Of a stretch of DNA of 64,000 bases, positions 23,408 through 35,210 are shown in pieces. The notes under the pieces are model-generated. The model was not told the DNA's origin. It saw only the letters and a program-made list of their open reading frames with translations, and searched no databases. Each line of letters starts with the position of its first letter. The first letter of the stretch is position 1. The DNA comes from Rhexocercosporidium sp. MPI-PUGE-AT-0058 (Eukaryota > Ascomycota > Leotiomycetes > Helotiales), in NCBI GenBank assembly GCA_020746875.1, contig JAGTJL010000009.1, positions 2,418,001 to 2,482,000 on the forward strand, in the 5' to 3' direction. The translations under genes and the position numbers were made by a program.

Positions 23408-24610
23408 TCATCCCGTCATCAAGCAATCGACTCCATCTCCATATCCCAATGCCGAGCCACAATCTCCCTCCCCCGATCCAGAATCCACACCCACCCCCAC
23501 AAGCCTCGTCCTCATCTCATCCAAAAACCTCTCTGCCTCCCCTCTTCTCACCAGCTTACGACCAGCACTCTTACTCCTCCTCATCAACCCCCTCAACCTA
23601 ACAGCCTCCTCCATATCTCCCTCTCTCATAGCAGCTTCCAATAATAGCGGACGACTCATCTCCGCCCACTCTGTTGCATGCGTGAGGAGGCGCTTCATGG
23701 CTTCTCTCATTGCCTCTGTCATTTCATTTACTTCAGCTTCAGAACCAGCCTTGACTTCATCCTCAGCAATAGCTGTAGCTGTGGCTATATCTCCACCCCC
23801 AGAACATGCCGTCGAAAGTAACCCCGAAGGTGACTTTGAATGAAATGATATCGTCCCGACCAGCTCATCAACAACAACCCTCAAAGCGCTTGTATATTGA
23901 CTGAGGATGATGAGGTGAGAGTTTATAGCATCGATTCGCTCTATGTTCGATTCGCAGGTTGAGGCGTGGATACCACCGCAGCGGTGGCATTTCGTGGCTT
24001 TGGAGGCGGGTTTGAGGAGGGTGGTGAGGGGGCCGGGGGTTGTTGCTGAGGTTGAGATGAGATTCGTAGCGTCGATCTTGCGTTTCTTGGTATTGAGGGA
24101 TGATGAGTCGGTTGGGTGTGAAGTTCCATTGGAGTTAAGATTCTTGTCTTGATCGGATTCAGTGGTTGGGGATATGGTGAGATATGGTGAGTTCGAAGAG
24201 ATGGCGGTAGAGTTCATATGTTTATTGTGGATGTTGATGTCGTTGGAGGGTACCGGTGGGGTCTTCAGATTCAAAGACTCCATGTTTATTTCCATCTCCA
24301 TTGTGGTTTTATCGCTGTTCAATTCAGCGCTTATGGCGAGATGGACTTCCTCACTCTCGTCTTTCTCCTTAATCTCATTCTCAACATCCTGCTCAACCTG
24401 ACTTGTATCATCATGGACGTCTTCTCCCTTAGGAGCTTTGATCTTGACTTGTGAGATCTTCTTTGGCGCCGAAGATGAAGCTGGGGGTTTCTTGACTCGT
24501 GATCTTCTCTTTGCTTTTGAGGGTGCTGAGAGTCTAGTGGGTTGTTAATTAGGGAATGATTTGGAGACTACAGATGTAGGAAATAGGGGCGCTTACTGGA
24601 GTCTGGGCAT
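23408..24610 (-). CDS. Hypothetical protein with a CxxC-HxxxC zinc-knuckle-like motif
   Basis: Two exons (24597-24610 and 23408-24533) give 379 residues. The first exon is only 14 nt (MPRL plus two bases), ends with GTAAGC and splices in frame over a 63-nt intron to a Lys/Ser/Pro-rich basic N-terminus. A long acidic/Ser/Asn-rich low-complexity part follows. Around residues 190-205 KATKCHRCGGIHASTCES could bind one zinc. The C-terminal half is predicted mainly helical, with an Ala/Glu/Arg-rich segment (EMTEAMREAMKRLLTHATEW). The basic N-terminus and zinc-like motif would fit a nuclear protein, but this is inference and I do not recognise the family. Confidence 0.65.
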
Positions 24611-25391
24611 CTTGATTTCGTATTTGGTGTTGGGGTTGCAGTGTTGAGAGTGTGTTGCAGTTTGGTTTTGGGGGCTGAGTGGCTGTCAAAGAGTTAGGTA
24701 TCGTGCTGGTGAAGTGTGATTGTGAGGACAGAGTCTGAAAAAACTTGAAGGAAGTTTGGGGAGGTTGAAGAAGGTGAATTTCGTGGATGAATATTTTTCA
24801 AGTATTCTAGTTCGCAAGCGAGTTTGAAGGTGAAGTCGAGTTTCGACGTTGGGTGTGTTTATTTCCTTCTTCCGTGCCGATATGACTGATCGCTGGTCTT
24901 ATTCTAAACCTCGCCAGGAGTCGCTGTGCGAGGAAGAAAATTTGACTTGTTTACTCTCTTCGAACTTAGAGGGATATTAGTAGTTCAAAAGTGGTCTAGG
25001 GCCGCTAATGTGATAGGCGTTAGACCAGATGTTAGATGATGCTGTTTGGGGAGAAGGATATATTGGCATAGGAAGTGAACAGAGCTGGGAAGTCGATGTT
25101 TACGAAGTCTCGCTTACTCTCACCAATAAAAGTGGGTCGGGTATTGGTACAGAAGGAGAACAAAATGCATCATCGGACGAGGCGTCAGAAAAGCCTGAAG
25201 CCAAATCGATTCCTCAAGATTTGGAATTGCTATCAATTGGCTTTCAAGAATGATCATGCCCTCTTGACCGTCCAGACAATGCTTTCGGTTGCGCAATTGC
25301 AGCATATGTATGTAAGTTACATCTGGGCCAGTCATTCCTTCACTCTTTGTCTCAGAAAAGAAAGCTCGCACCCCGATACACTCCAATCAGT
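24611..25391. other. Intergenic region, nothing supported
   Basis: A plus-strand frame at 25029-25253 is open and acidic near its end (EASEKPEAKS) but has no domain or supporting splice. The rest is the upstream region of the 24610 gene. Confidence 0.4.
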
Positions 25392-26066
25392 TCACAGACG
25401 TAAGAGGTGCTCGCGAAGAGATGAGAACTGAAGCTCTAACTCTCTCATCTTCTCCTCACATCTCTGGATGAAATCCATCTTCGCCGCCTCGATCTCTTCA
25501 TCCAAGGTCTCCCTAAACTCTATAGCACATTCATCCATGAAAGCTTTGCAACGCTCGATGGCCTCCTGATCGCCCTTACGAACAGCTAACTCCAACTGGA
25601 CTTGGTGCTGCTTGACTGCCATGTCGGAGTAAGAGTTTTGAAGAGAGCTCACATCTCTCTCCAAGACCTTGAAGCCTGAGATGATAGGCTCGGCGAAGAC
25701 TTTGGCTCTTAGCAGTCTCTTCTTTCATGATAGCTAGTTCCTTAAAAGAGCTTGAGGGGCAGTTAGTGCTGACGGCATGGCTAGAAGTTAGTGGGAGGGT
25801 CATCATCTTGGCACCAAGATTCCGAGACTCCATCTCAAGTTCTCCAACAAGCATGTCCTTCTCCTCCTCGATGAAACAATCGTGGCAATCTTCGATCGCT
25901 GGGTGATGGGAGATAGTAGGCTGATCGCATTCGAATTCCTTCATCTCTTGGAGGTCGTAATTATAGATCTTGAGCTCGAGCTCGCAATCTTTCTCTCGCA
26001 ATTGCACATTCCATCCTTAGATCTTCTATCCTTCGCCTTACCTTTCTCGCCTTGCCTTTCTCGCAT
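25392..26066 (-). CDS. Small charged, probably coiled-coil protein of unknown function
   Basis: A three-exon model (26042-26066, 25815-25994, 25392-25699) gives 170 residues. The start MRERQGEKEKDCELELKIYN is assembled over a 47-nt intron with a good GTAAGG donor. The C-terminal 90 residues are strongly helical and charged (LERDVSSLQNSYSDMAVKQH, then RCEEKMRELELQFSSLREHL), typical of a coiled coil. The second intron (25700-25814, GTGCCA donor) is less certain. The alternative is a one-base frameshift near 25735, which would make this a damaged gene. No family was recognised. Two other small charged genes follow upstream on the same strand. Confidence 0.5.
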
Positions 26067-26724
26067 AGCCGGACAGCTACTCGTCTGTGACCACAGTAGT
26101 TAGTTCTTGATATCAGGTGACACATCTTAATGAGAGATCGTTGGAAGGGAGTGAGAGATCGATTTGGAGGCTGTTGACTTCAGTGACGTAACGGTGGTCT
26201 GTTAGCTTAGGTGTGAACTCGTTCAAGCTTGGCACAGCACATCTGACGAATGGGTTAGCTCTATTCCGGAGACCTGCAGCATAAAGAGAACTTACCAGTC
26301 TTACTTAATGTGCTGCCTATCCTTGTGTTGCACCGTTGCTGTTGATCGTTGATGATAGTCCACTAGTTAGTGTTAGAGAAGAGTTTAAAGTTGAAGAGGA
26401 AATGAAGACGAAGGATTTAAGCATATAGGAGATTGCTCGCTTATTTGCTTCCACCAAACTACGTCTCTTCTGGGACTAGACTCAGTTAAAGAGTGGGTGA
26501 GAATAAGCCCAGCAAGTCTGTCAAGTCACGTCACCTACGGTCGTGCCATATTGTTGGGCAGTTAGACCATTTAGGTGTAGGAACGCTCTTAATCAAACTT
26601 ACTCTGCGCTATGTTCAATATGCACGCTATGGAAACTCTCATGGCTAACAGACACAACTCTGTAAATAACCCGTTCCTTAGTACTCATTCCCCATAGCTT
26701 CTACCTTCTGTTTAAAGTCTAACA
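26067..26724. other. Intergenic region, nothing recognised
   Basis: The region is AT-rich with no protein-like frame. It holds the upstream region of the 26066 gene and the 3' region of the next. Confidence 0.45.
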
Positions 26725-27862
26725 TCATGGACTGCTCTCGGCTTCCGCAGGTATCTCGACGTTCATGTCAATTTCAGCATCCACCAGCTTCTTGATACCC
26801 TTCCTAACATGGGCGAGGATGTCTACTTGTCGCTTTTCCTAGATTCCAGAATCAGAATGGACCGTTCTCCAACAAAAATGGATTCAGCACCCTGCATCAA
26901 AAGCACATGTAAAGGTGAACACTACCTCAAGGAGCAGAGCTTACTATGGGGTGGCTTATGATCTCGCTGCAATCTCCTGTATAGAGAGAGAGCTGTCCCT
27001 GCATACCAGTGATCGCCTCTTTGAGGTCATAGTCGCTCAGCATGGGCCGGCTGGTAGGCTTCATGGGCTCGATGTCATCCCTTCCGAAGAACCCCATTAT
27101 GTTGGTTTTCAAAGCCTCCAATTCATTCATCAACTTCCCCGAGATAATTCTGTTGATGATGACATCGAGAATTCTTGCCTTCTCCGCAGCCGTGACGTCC
27201 TTCAGCACCCACGCCTCCCTCAATAGCGGTTCTGTCTGCTCCCACATCTCAGTTATGTTATCCTTGTACTTCGAGAGTAAAATTGGAAGATCTGGCGCTA
27301 TTCTAAAATAAGGGCTCTCGGCTTCAGCGTTGAGCAGGACTTTGAGTAAACTAGTCGCGATTTTGATGTCGTCGCAAGTTGACCTCTGATTTTGGTTAAC
27401 CTCGTTGAGGTGGCAACCCCGTCTTTCGAAACCTCCACCGAATTGTTCCAGGTCTTCTAGGATATCTTTGTGGAACTTCTGAAACACGGCAGTCCATCCG
27501 TCCTTCCTAGTATTGTAGCTTTCGATTTGAGTCTGCCATTGTTTCGAACTGTTCTTGTATCTCACTACCTGTTTTCGGAGTTCGGCGTTTTCGCTTCGTA
27601 GCGTGCTGATGATGGATGATTCGGAGGGTTCAATGGTTGTCTGGGAGCCGTCTGCAAAGTAACGTGTTGCTTCTGAGTGCCCGAAACTCTTGCTCTCGAG
27701 CTTGATAGGATGTGTGTTGTTCAGTTTATTGATGTTGTATTCGGAACTATCCTGTAGCGCCGCGGTCCCTTCTGATCTCTCTGCAGAGTGAGAAGCTATG
27801 TCTTCAGGTACTGAATCGTTTTCGGGTAGCCCCTCTTGAGCTGGGTGCCGGTCTGACATCAT
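26725..27862 (-). CDS. Hypothetical helical protein
   Basis: The main exon is 26945-27862 and a C-terminal exon is 26725-26838. Together they code 343 residues from the tandem MMSDRH start. The frame is open further upstream (to about 28060), but that part is low-complexity Asn/Ser/Pro sequence that looks like leader. After an acidic N-terminus comes a short coiled-coil candidate (STLRSENAELRKQVVRYKNS), then helical sequence with no known domain. The final exon (EKRQVDILAHVRKGIKKLVD) was added because a GTAAGC donor after SEIISHPI and a CTAG acceptor join it in frame. A variant with an extra 18-nt exon is also possible. Without the splice the protein would end about 40 residues earlier. Confidence 0.55.
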
Positions 27863-28386
27863 AGAGGCTTGGATGATCGAGACTTTTTTTGTTGGATTCG
27901 GCTTGATTGACAGCCGAGGTAGGCGATTAGGGTTGGAATAAGAACAGTTCGAGTTAGCAGGTATTTGGCAATGATATAATTGGTTGAGTAATGATACCTT
28001 TGCAGACTTCTGTTGAATGATTGGTATTGGGGTGGAATCAAGTTTAAGTAAGAAGTTCACCCCTACATCGCAACTTCCTTTCTTAATATCAGGAAGCCGT
28101 AGCCATCACTTTCAGATTGTCAATTTAATTCTCCAACATCATCAATAAATCTCTCAAAATTTTACTGAAATGAAGGTTAAGAAGCACATTTCACTGATCA
28201 GCTCCTGATTGATGCACCATCTTCTCTGCCAAATGACACAAACTGAAGGAAGCCCACATTAACTGGCAAGTCCTGTGTTTTCCCCTCTTTCGGATCCTAG
28301 CTGGAGAAGAACATCACTCTAATCATTTTGATATACCCCCTCATGCTCAATGATGATGATTCGCTGATCAATTCTCAAACGCCAAA
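27863..28386. other. Intergenic region, nothing recognised
   Basis: AT-rich leader and intergenic DNA between two minus-strand genes. No feature is supported. Confidence 0.45.
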
Positions 28387-29076
28387 TTACTCAGCATTCA
28401 TCAGCTTGACAACATCTGCCCATCTAGCCACAAGATCTATCTCAGCGCAAATCAGTTCCTCCCAAGACCCAGCACTCAGAAAACGACCTTGAAAGTCCTT
28501 GATCTTTCCGACACATTCTCTCCACTTCTCGCAACGGCGGTCTAGCTTTCCAATAGCCTCGAGATCCTTGTGCTCAGAATCCACACCACGAGCACGTTCG
28601 AGCAAAATATTTTCTGATTGCCGAAAGAACTCAGCTTTGGACAAGGCCGCAGTGAACTTCTTCTGCAAAGCGGCGCTCAGTGATACCGGGTGGCCATGTT
28701 GGACAATGGTGCTGTTGTTTCTCTGCCCGATCTGCTTCATCTCCTCGGCCCACATCGCCCTCCAATGCTTCAACATCGTCTCCAGATTGCTGATGTATCC
28801 GGCATTTCCACCTCCTGCTTGAATAAGTTTCGTGATTATCTCCGTCTGCGACTCGTACGTTGTAAGAGCATGTTAGTCATCATTATAAATTTGAGCTCTG
28901 CTCTTGGTAAAGTTGTCCGTCGGCTCGAATTCCTTGCAGTATACACAGGGCTCTGCGACCATCATCGGCATGACCGTGAAATTGAAGCTAGAAGGTGCCA
29001 CAGTGGGGTCGTCTTGCTTGATGATATGGCCGCAGGTGAAAGACCATTGGTATTTGACTGGGTGGAGGGGGGGCAT
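28387..29076 (-). CDS. Hypothetical protein with Cys/His motif, frame interrupted by TAA
   Basis: An N-terminal segment from 29076 reads MPPLHPVKYQWSFTCGHIIK and has a FTCGH ... CVYCKEF pattern that could bind zinc. A helical C-terminal segment, ending at 28387, is rich in Trp, Lys and Glu (TMLKHWRAMWAEEMKQIGQR, CEKWRECVGKIKDFQGRF). Both lie in the same frame, separated only by a TAA at 28873-28875. The DNA around it (GACTAACATG, then pyrimidines and GAG) looks like an intron end, but the only in-frame donor would be a poor GC site (GCTCAA), giving a 45-nt intron. So this is either one gene with a non-canonical intron or a gene with a nonsense mutation. The family is unknown. Confidence 0.5.
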
Positions 29077-30507
29077 TTTTTCGGGTTTGGGTTTGGTTCC
29101 TGGGAAGTTCGCAGGATTCTGAGAGTGAGAGTCGTAGAGAGGGAGAGATTGGTGGGGTCCAGGATGATCCGGAGTGGGACTGAGATCGTATTACTCGTAG
29201 TCGAATGCGTGATTGACTTGTTTTGCGTCGATCGGATTTTCCGACTCTAGGAGTGAGAAGACGTGGTGGTCATTTTGCTGAAGACCGAAGATTTGTGGGA
29301 GAAGAAGTTCTAGCGATAGGAAATTAGCGAGCTTCAAGTTCAGCGCTTCGTTGGAGTTCACCTTCGTTCCATATGTCGTAAATGCTTGAAGAGTATTAGT
29401 GCGTGCAAGATCTTAACTTAAATGTTAGCAGTTTTGATAGCATCAAGATGTGCATTGCATCCAATAAGCGAGCCCCGCTTTTCTCGATGTCAACAACATG
29501 GAATCCAAAGGCTCAATCCTACTCACTCCATCGCATACCCAATCGACAGCCTACGAGAGCAAGTGATTGGCCCAGTGGCCACTCATGAATATTTGAATAT
29601 AACTGATGTAATAGAAAGTCCAATTCCACGTGTCAAATAAAAGAAAGGCAAAGTGTTTTAGCTACTACTCTCGTCACTCCCTATCTATCACATTGCGTAC
29701 AGGGCTTTGACGTCGATAGTACGGAGCTTGATTTGATATTTTCCTTATCTCATTCAGAGGCTTTGCTTACGTCTAATATAATTCCTAGCCTAGGTTCGAC
29801 AATTCCTCAACATCTACAGTACATTCATCACCAGAGACTCATTCAGACCGCACAGCCTTAAGAAATGTACCGTAATTGACCACCAGTAAACTCCCTCGAA
29901 CAGAACTATATATAACCATGTACTCTAATCTAAATCCACACCCCAGATGGTCCTCACTATCCTCTAAAAAACCCCTCTCACCAGTCTTCCGCCCCCAAAA
30001 GCCCCACATACCCCTCCAAACATCCTCGAAACAAACCTCCGTACCCCTCCCCTCTCCTAATCCCCAACTTTCCCACCCTTTCGCAAGCCCTCTAACTCCC
30101 CCATAAGACAATGAAAGCATCTACAACATCGTTATATCTCAGAAACCTCAGCCCCCACTTCAACACTCAGCCCCCTCTCATCATCTTCATCATTAGGTCC
30201 AGCATCCCTCCCAAACAATGCGCAATGGGCTTGAAAAGACAGGTCCGCTTTCCCTAGTACGAAATCAAATTTCTTAGCTAGCGCCCCGCTGGTGTTTCTC
30301 GAGTGTGTATAATTAGAGTGAACGATAGAGCAGGTGGTTTCAAAGCGCTTCTCAATATCCCAGACTTTCTCCGCCTACTTCCTGCAGCACGTACGGTACA
30401 ATTCCCACGCGGGCCGAGTTCTGGCTCGAGGATTCGATGATGGAATCAAGAAATAGCGCGTATTTGAGGATTTAATCTGATTAAGCTGCTAAATTGCCAA
30501 TCTGAAG
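29077..30507. other. Gene-poor region, nothing supported
   Basis: Short overlapping frames with Pro/Ser-rich or Gly-rich composition occur near 29840-30110. None has a domain or credible splice sites. Confidence 0.4.
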
Positions 30508-30837
30508 TTGATCTATCACAGCCGCCCTCTCGACAAGGATCGCTTCCGTGACCATGCGTTTGTTGTTAGTGGCCATTTTATTCCCTCGTTCTTCTGCAGC
30601 CATTGTCTTGCGTCCTTTGCACATGAGACATGGCTCTGTGGAGACTGTTATGGAGTTGACGAGGGCAGCATCGAATGGGATAGCATGGGTCTTCGCCGTT
30701 TGAGTGTGAAGGCGCAGCGGGTTTGGTATAGCTCTCCGGAGAGTTTGAGTGGGAGCGGTTCCGTTGGTATCTGGGTGGGCGATGGGAAGGATTGGTATTG
30801 CCGTAGGCGAAAGGAGAATGGGGTTGCTTGTGCGTAG
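30508..30837 (+). CDS. Possible Cys-rich protein fragment
   Basis: This 109-residue frame looks more protein-like than its antisense partner. It has a CxxC-x12-CxxC pattern (FFCSHCLASFAHETWLCGDC), then aromatic-rich sequence (EGSIEWDSMGLRRLSVKAQR, VWYSSPESL, DGKDWYCRRR). It has no introns and no conserved start context, and a 202-residue frame is open on the other strand, so this may be a relic exon. The family was not recognised. Confidence 0.35.
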   Translation: MIYHSRPLDKDRFRDHAFVVSGHFIPSFFCSHCLASFAHETWLCGDCYGVDEGSIEWDSMGLRRLSVKAQRVWYSSPESLSGSGSVGIWVGDGKDWYCRRRKENGVACA

Positions 30838-33743
30838 CGGATAGCATTTCTTGGAAGAGCCGCTCGTTGGTGGAGGGGTTCCGATTCGCAGCGGGCCTAA
30901 GAGGAACAATATTACCTTCCCCAATGCTTGACGATGCTGAGACTTCTCCATTAGAGGAGCCCTGTTGCAGCTTCTACCATCGCCCCACTGTTGTATAGGC
31001 TTAGATAGGGGAGCTGCGGAAGTCCGTTCGTAAACCCGCTGTGGCGCTAGATTGGGGGAAGAGGCTCCTGTGCCACTGTCTCTCCACAATTTCCGTGAGT
31101 GGTAGAATGCTTCGAAAGTAATGTAAGCTTATTTTAAACACGAGGGCTGTGATGAGAAAACACGAAGTTATCATGTCCATCCATGTCCTGATGCACCGGT
31201 AAGTAAACACATCATGAACGCCCATCAATTAGGGTACTGTACAGGCTACTCCAATCGATAAGGGAGATAATACATGGACCCCAATATCTCAAGAACACCA
31301 CTTGCCAACATATGGGCAGCTAAAGATGAAGTCACCATGGCTGAATTACCTACAACACAAATTTCAAGATAACCAAGGCGGACAGAACAGCCCTCAACTG
31401 CTAATCTCCACAAAACAGACACCAAATTGCATACTCTCTCATCTTCCTCTTTCTCGCAGCCAATATCCAATGAGCTACAAACTTCGCCAAATCCACCGCC
31501 TCATGCTTGGATCACATTGAAGCTTCAAGTAAAGTCGTCTTCCGTATCTGCAGCGACACCGAATTGGAAAACTTACACAATGGTAGCACCAATACTTAAA
31601 AGGCTGCCCGGCACATTCGCCTGGAGCAGAGAAGGATTAATTATTGGCAAGATACTCTTTCAGCTGGCAAGTGGCACAGCGCTATGGTGGCTGTCCAGTT
31701 GAAATTGAGGGAGAATATTTAGGTTTGAGAGGTATGGTAGGCAGGGGTATGTTGAACTTGAAAGGAAGAGGTTTCTTGTTCGTGGTTGAAGCTTTCCATA
31801 TAGTTTTAATGGATTGAGGCAATGGGAGAATAAAGCAGTTTGAGCCTACAAGTACAATCCACGACACGGGAGGGTCACCGCTGGAAGGCGAAACCCTTTG
31901 AAATAGGAGTAAAGCAGACGCTATACAAGTACACGAAGTCGAAATTGCATTGTCACGTGCAAATTCTTGGTAGAAAGTGTTTCACTTTTCTTTCATTCAC
32001 ACCACAATGTTCGAGAATACGGAGATTAGATATCCACATTAGGGCCGAGACAAGAAGAGGAATGTCCACTAGAAGCTTAAGAAGGCTCTGGATGAGCGAG
32101 CACAGGTATCAGATTTGAATAAGATGCATCGCTCGTCAGCATTTGGTATGAGACATCAGCAAGTTGGTAGGCTAACGCTCTGGCCAAATACAAGGCTACA
32201 AAGTTTAGAGAAATTCCCTCGATATTTGAGTTTGGGGATCTTGGACGATGATTGCTTTGAGACAATTTGACTTCCGGCCCGTGTGCATTATGTAAGAAAG
32301 CGATTGGCCGAGTCCACGAGCGTACGTACGTGTTTATAGATCGTCTAAATATCAGCTCAATGACAAACAGAATATTTAAAATCAGGCTCAAGGCAAAATG
32401 ATTAGGCAAAGCAAGAACAATGACAGAAGCCTTGATCAGCTTGACTCTCTGCACACTGTGCATTGCCTTATCTGGAGCTGCAAATTTGTCGGCCTCTTAT
32501 CTGCAAATCAATAATTTCCGTCCATGAGCACTTCAACAAAACTGCAACCCGCAACATTGAGACAACAAACAGCAGCGTCGTCCAGTTGAAAGCATCAATT
32601 CCAGATCAAACATCAGGCTAATATCGGGACTATTGGACGGATGTTTCAATTCAACCAAGCTATTGGACGAAGTGTGTTTTTAGCACAGACCGGCTGTTCC
32701 TCTGTGCTTCAATGCTTCAACTCTCAGGCCCTCTGGGGCGGTGGGGGGCACGGGCCAAATATCCGCCAATCTGATTGCAGCTCTGCAGCTGGCGGATCAA
32801 TCGCACATCGCCAATCACCAGTCACTGCCCGAGCGCAGCCAGATGCAGATATACTGCACTGTTGAGGAAGGTGTGGAGAAAGATGGTGGAACGACGAGAC
32901 TCGAGAATCGAGAATCGAGATGCTTCGAGTGGCACAGACCGTCGCTCTCAACTCAACCCCGCGTGCACGAGAGCGAGAGAGGGGAACGCTCAGCTACACC
33001 GTACTCCGCCAAATACTACACTTCTATTTGAAGGCGGGATGGAGAAGGTTCGTGCGACGCTGATTGCAGTAAGGACGGCAGAGAACATTAGAGCTGCCTA
33101 TTACAGTATGAGCTCGATTAGGGTAAGATGACTTCAAAAAAAGAGTACAGAAAATTGCAGGCACCAGGCACGGGATGAAGGTCTAGCTGCTCGAAGTTGA
33201 TGCAGAGCGAGAACGTGCAGGTAACGTCAATCCCGTTCGAGTAACATCTGCTGGGCTCGATGGGCAGATATCTGCAAAAATCACGAGAGAAGAGCAGAGC
33301 AGAGAAGAGCAGAGCAGAGAAGAGCAGAGCAGAGTAGAGTAGAGCAGAGGCATTGATGATTCTGTGCAGAAATACTTGCCGATATCTGTACGAGATGCAG
33401 CTGCTGTATTAGTGAGGAAGTGGATGTGTAGTCGAGTCAAGTCAACCTGCAGCCGAGCCCAGTCCATGCAGTGCAATCCCATCCCATCCCATGCCATGCC
33501 ATGCTTTGCTCATGCGAAGCTGCCAGGGAAGCGGCGAACAAAACAAGTCAAGTCAAGTTAAGTTACGTTAAGTTAAGTTGTGCCTCCACGCACAACATCC
33601 GCAAGGCAAGCAGCTACGCTCTTTCCGAAAGTATAATATCGGCGCCATTTCCGCACCATCCCCTTTCTCGACTTCCTTTCCTCTTCATCCTAGAAACCTA
33701 ACTTCATCTGAACTTGATCATCCTGCATATCATCGTCCTCATC
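30838..33743. other. Gene-poor region of about 2.9 kb ending in the leader of the RGS gene
   Basis: No coding gene is supported. Features seen are a run of 15-bp units AGAGAAGAGCAGAGC at about 33286-33350, a GT-poor AAGTCAAGTTAAGTT pentamer run at about 33543-33579, and CCATCCCATGCCATGCCATG near 33482-33502. Together they make the 450 bases before the RGS gene unusually repetitive. Confidence 0.5.
33286..33350. repeat. Imperfect purine-rich tandem repeat (15-bp unit)
   Basis: About four copies of AGAGAAGAGCAGAGC, decaying to AGAGTAGAGTAGAGC at the right end. The top strand is almost all purine. The repeat lies about 400 bases upstream of the RGS/Rax1-like start codon and may be in its promoter or leader. 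Confidence 0.8.
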
Positions 33744-35210
33744 ATGAAGACCCAGTATCCAGACTGGTTGCGTTGGTACAAGAAGCCTTCGTATGTCGAC
33801 GTCAGTCAGTTCGCAACCAAAATCAGCGAGAGTGCTGGTACAGCTTCAAACCCCAGTACTCCTCGGAGCAGTGGAGAGACAAAACGTAGAAGCAGCCATG
33901 ATATACCCTCGAAGCTCAGCCTTGAAAGAATCCTCAAGAACAGGACTTGTACGCCTTGTCTCTCGCCAAAGCACTTGCTTGCAGCCACTGACATCAAATA
34001 CAGGCAGTCCGATGTCGCTGTATGACTTCTATATGTATCTGAAGTACATCGAGCACTCGTCGGAGAATCTGGAATTCTATGTCTGGTACGTAGATGGCTC
34101 GCATCGGAAATAATCCCTTACGTGCTAACCATCATCTGACATTCAGGTTCAAGAATTTCGAGGCAGGTCGCCTGACGGCATTCCCAGAACTCCCTCGAGC
34201 CCTCACGCCCGTCGATGTCAATGGTTCAGGGACGAGTTCTCAAATGAGCCTCGCAAAGCCAGAAAACGACGAGAAGTTTCCAGAGCAGAACGTCCAGGAG
34301 ACAGAAGCGCAGGACTACTTCAACTTCGAAGACTGTAGGTGGCAACAATGCCCGCGATTGAACAGTAGACTGACACTCAACAGCCGAAATATATTCTCGA
34401 ATCGCCGCGTTCATCAGCCCAGGAGGAGCATGCGGACCAAAAGGATGCCAGAACGGACGCCTTTCTCCCGTGTACAAACGACCGTTCTCCGTAGTCGAAA
34501 AGATCGAGGCCGAAGCCGAAGCAAAGACATCAACAGAAATCGAAGATATGCGCCGTGCAGAACTTGACACTATACGGACAGTATTCCTCCTACCGGGTTC
34601 AGCGAAAGAACTGAACATTCCAGCACCGATGCGCCGCAAGGTCCTCGACGCAATTTCAACTTCAACCGACTCCAAACATCTTGCACCTATTGCAGAACAC
34701 TGCTACCTCCTCTTGAGATCATGTTCACACAGAAACTTCATTCGTCTTGGTGTATCCAACGGCACTTTCGAAACAATTTGTATGGCGACTGGTCTCGGTA
34801 TTGTCCTCACTATTGGCGGATTCCTCGCCATGATGCTTCTAGCGTTTGCTTCTCCATCCTTCAGACACTGCTCTCGCTGGCGAGGGCTTGGTATTTGGCC
34901 AATGTGGAGTGTGGGCGTAGGACTGATACTCTCCGGCATACGAGGCAGCTGTTTTTTCCTCTTGCTCTTCTCCAGAAGACAACCTCTACCGTGGGAGAGG
35001 TTTGAAGATGACCCAAGGGTAACAAAGAAATCCCAATTCATCCGACTAGTGTCGAAACTGATGATCTTCGATCGCAAACTGAAAGTGAAAGATGACAACT
35101 TGCGTCGGCTACAGAGGAAAGTGGTGATGCAGAGTGTGGTGGGTGGGATGGGTTTCGCGACATTGATGGTTATTATATTCTTGAGTCTGCCGATTTGGAA
35201 GAAAGTTTGA
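33744..35210 (+). CDS. RGS-domain membrane protein, Rax1-like
   Basis: Four exons (33744-33948, 34004-34085, 34147-34334, 34384-35210) give 433 residues. The N-terminus MKTQYPDWLRWYKKPSYVDV leads into an RGS fold: SLERILKNRTCSPMSLYDFY, EHSSENLEFYVWFKNFEAGR, then after an acidic insert EIEDMRRAELDTIRTVFLLP, EHCYLLLRSCSHRNFIRLGV. Three hydrophobic helices follow (about residues 270-300, 305-335 and at the extreme C-terminus, FATLMVIIFLSLPIW). This is the layout of yeast Rax1 and the Aspergillus RGS proteins of that group, which act in bud-site/polarity marking or G-protein signalling. All four exons join in frame through 55-61-nt and 49-nt introns. Whether it keeps GAP activity cannot be read from sequence. 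Confidence 0.85.

Noticed and set aside
30481..31089. 202-codon minus-strand frame
   Set aside because: Pro/Thr-rich and without a domain; the plus-strand Cys-rich frame in the same place looks more protein-like.
32077..32463. 128-codon minus-strand frame with a hydrophobic start
   Set aside because: The hydrophobic stretch could suggest a membrane protein, but there is no conserved pattern, and neighbouring frames are equally open.
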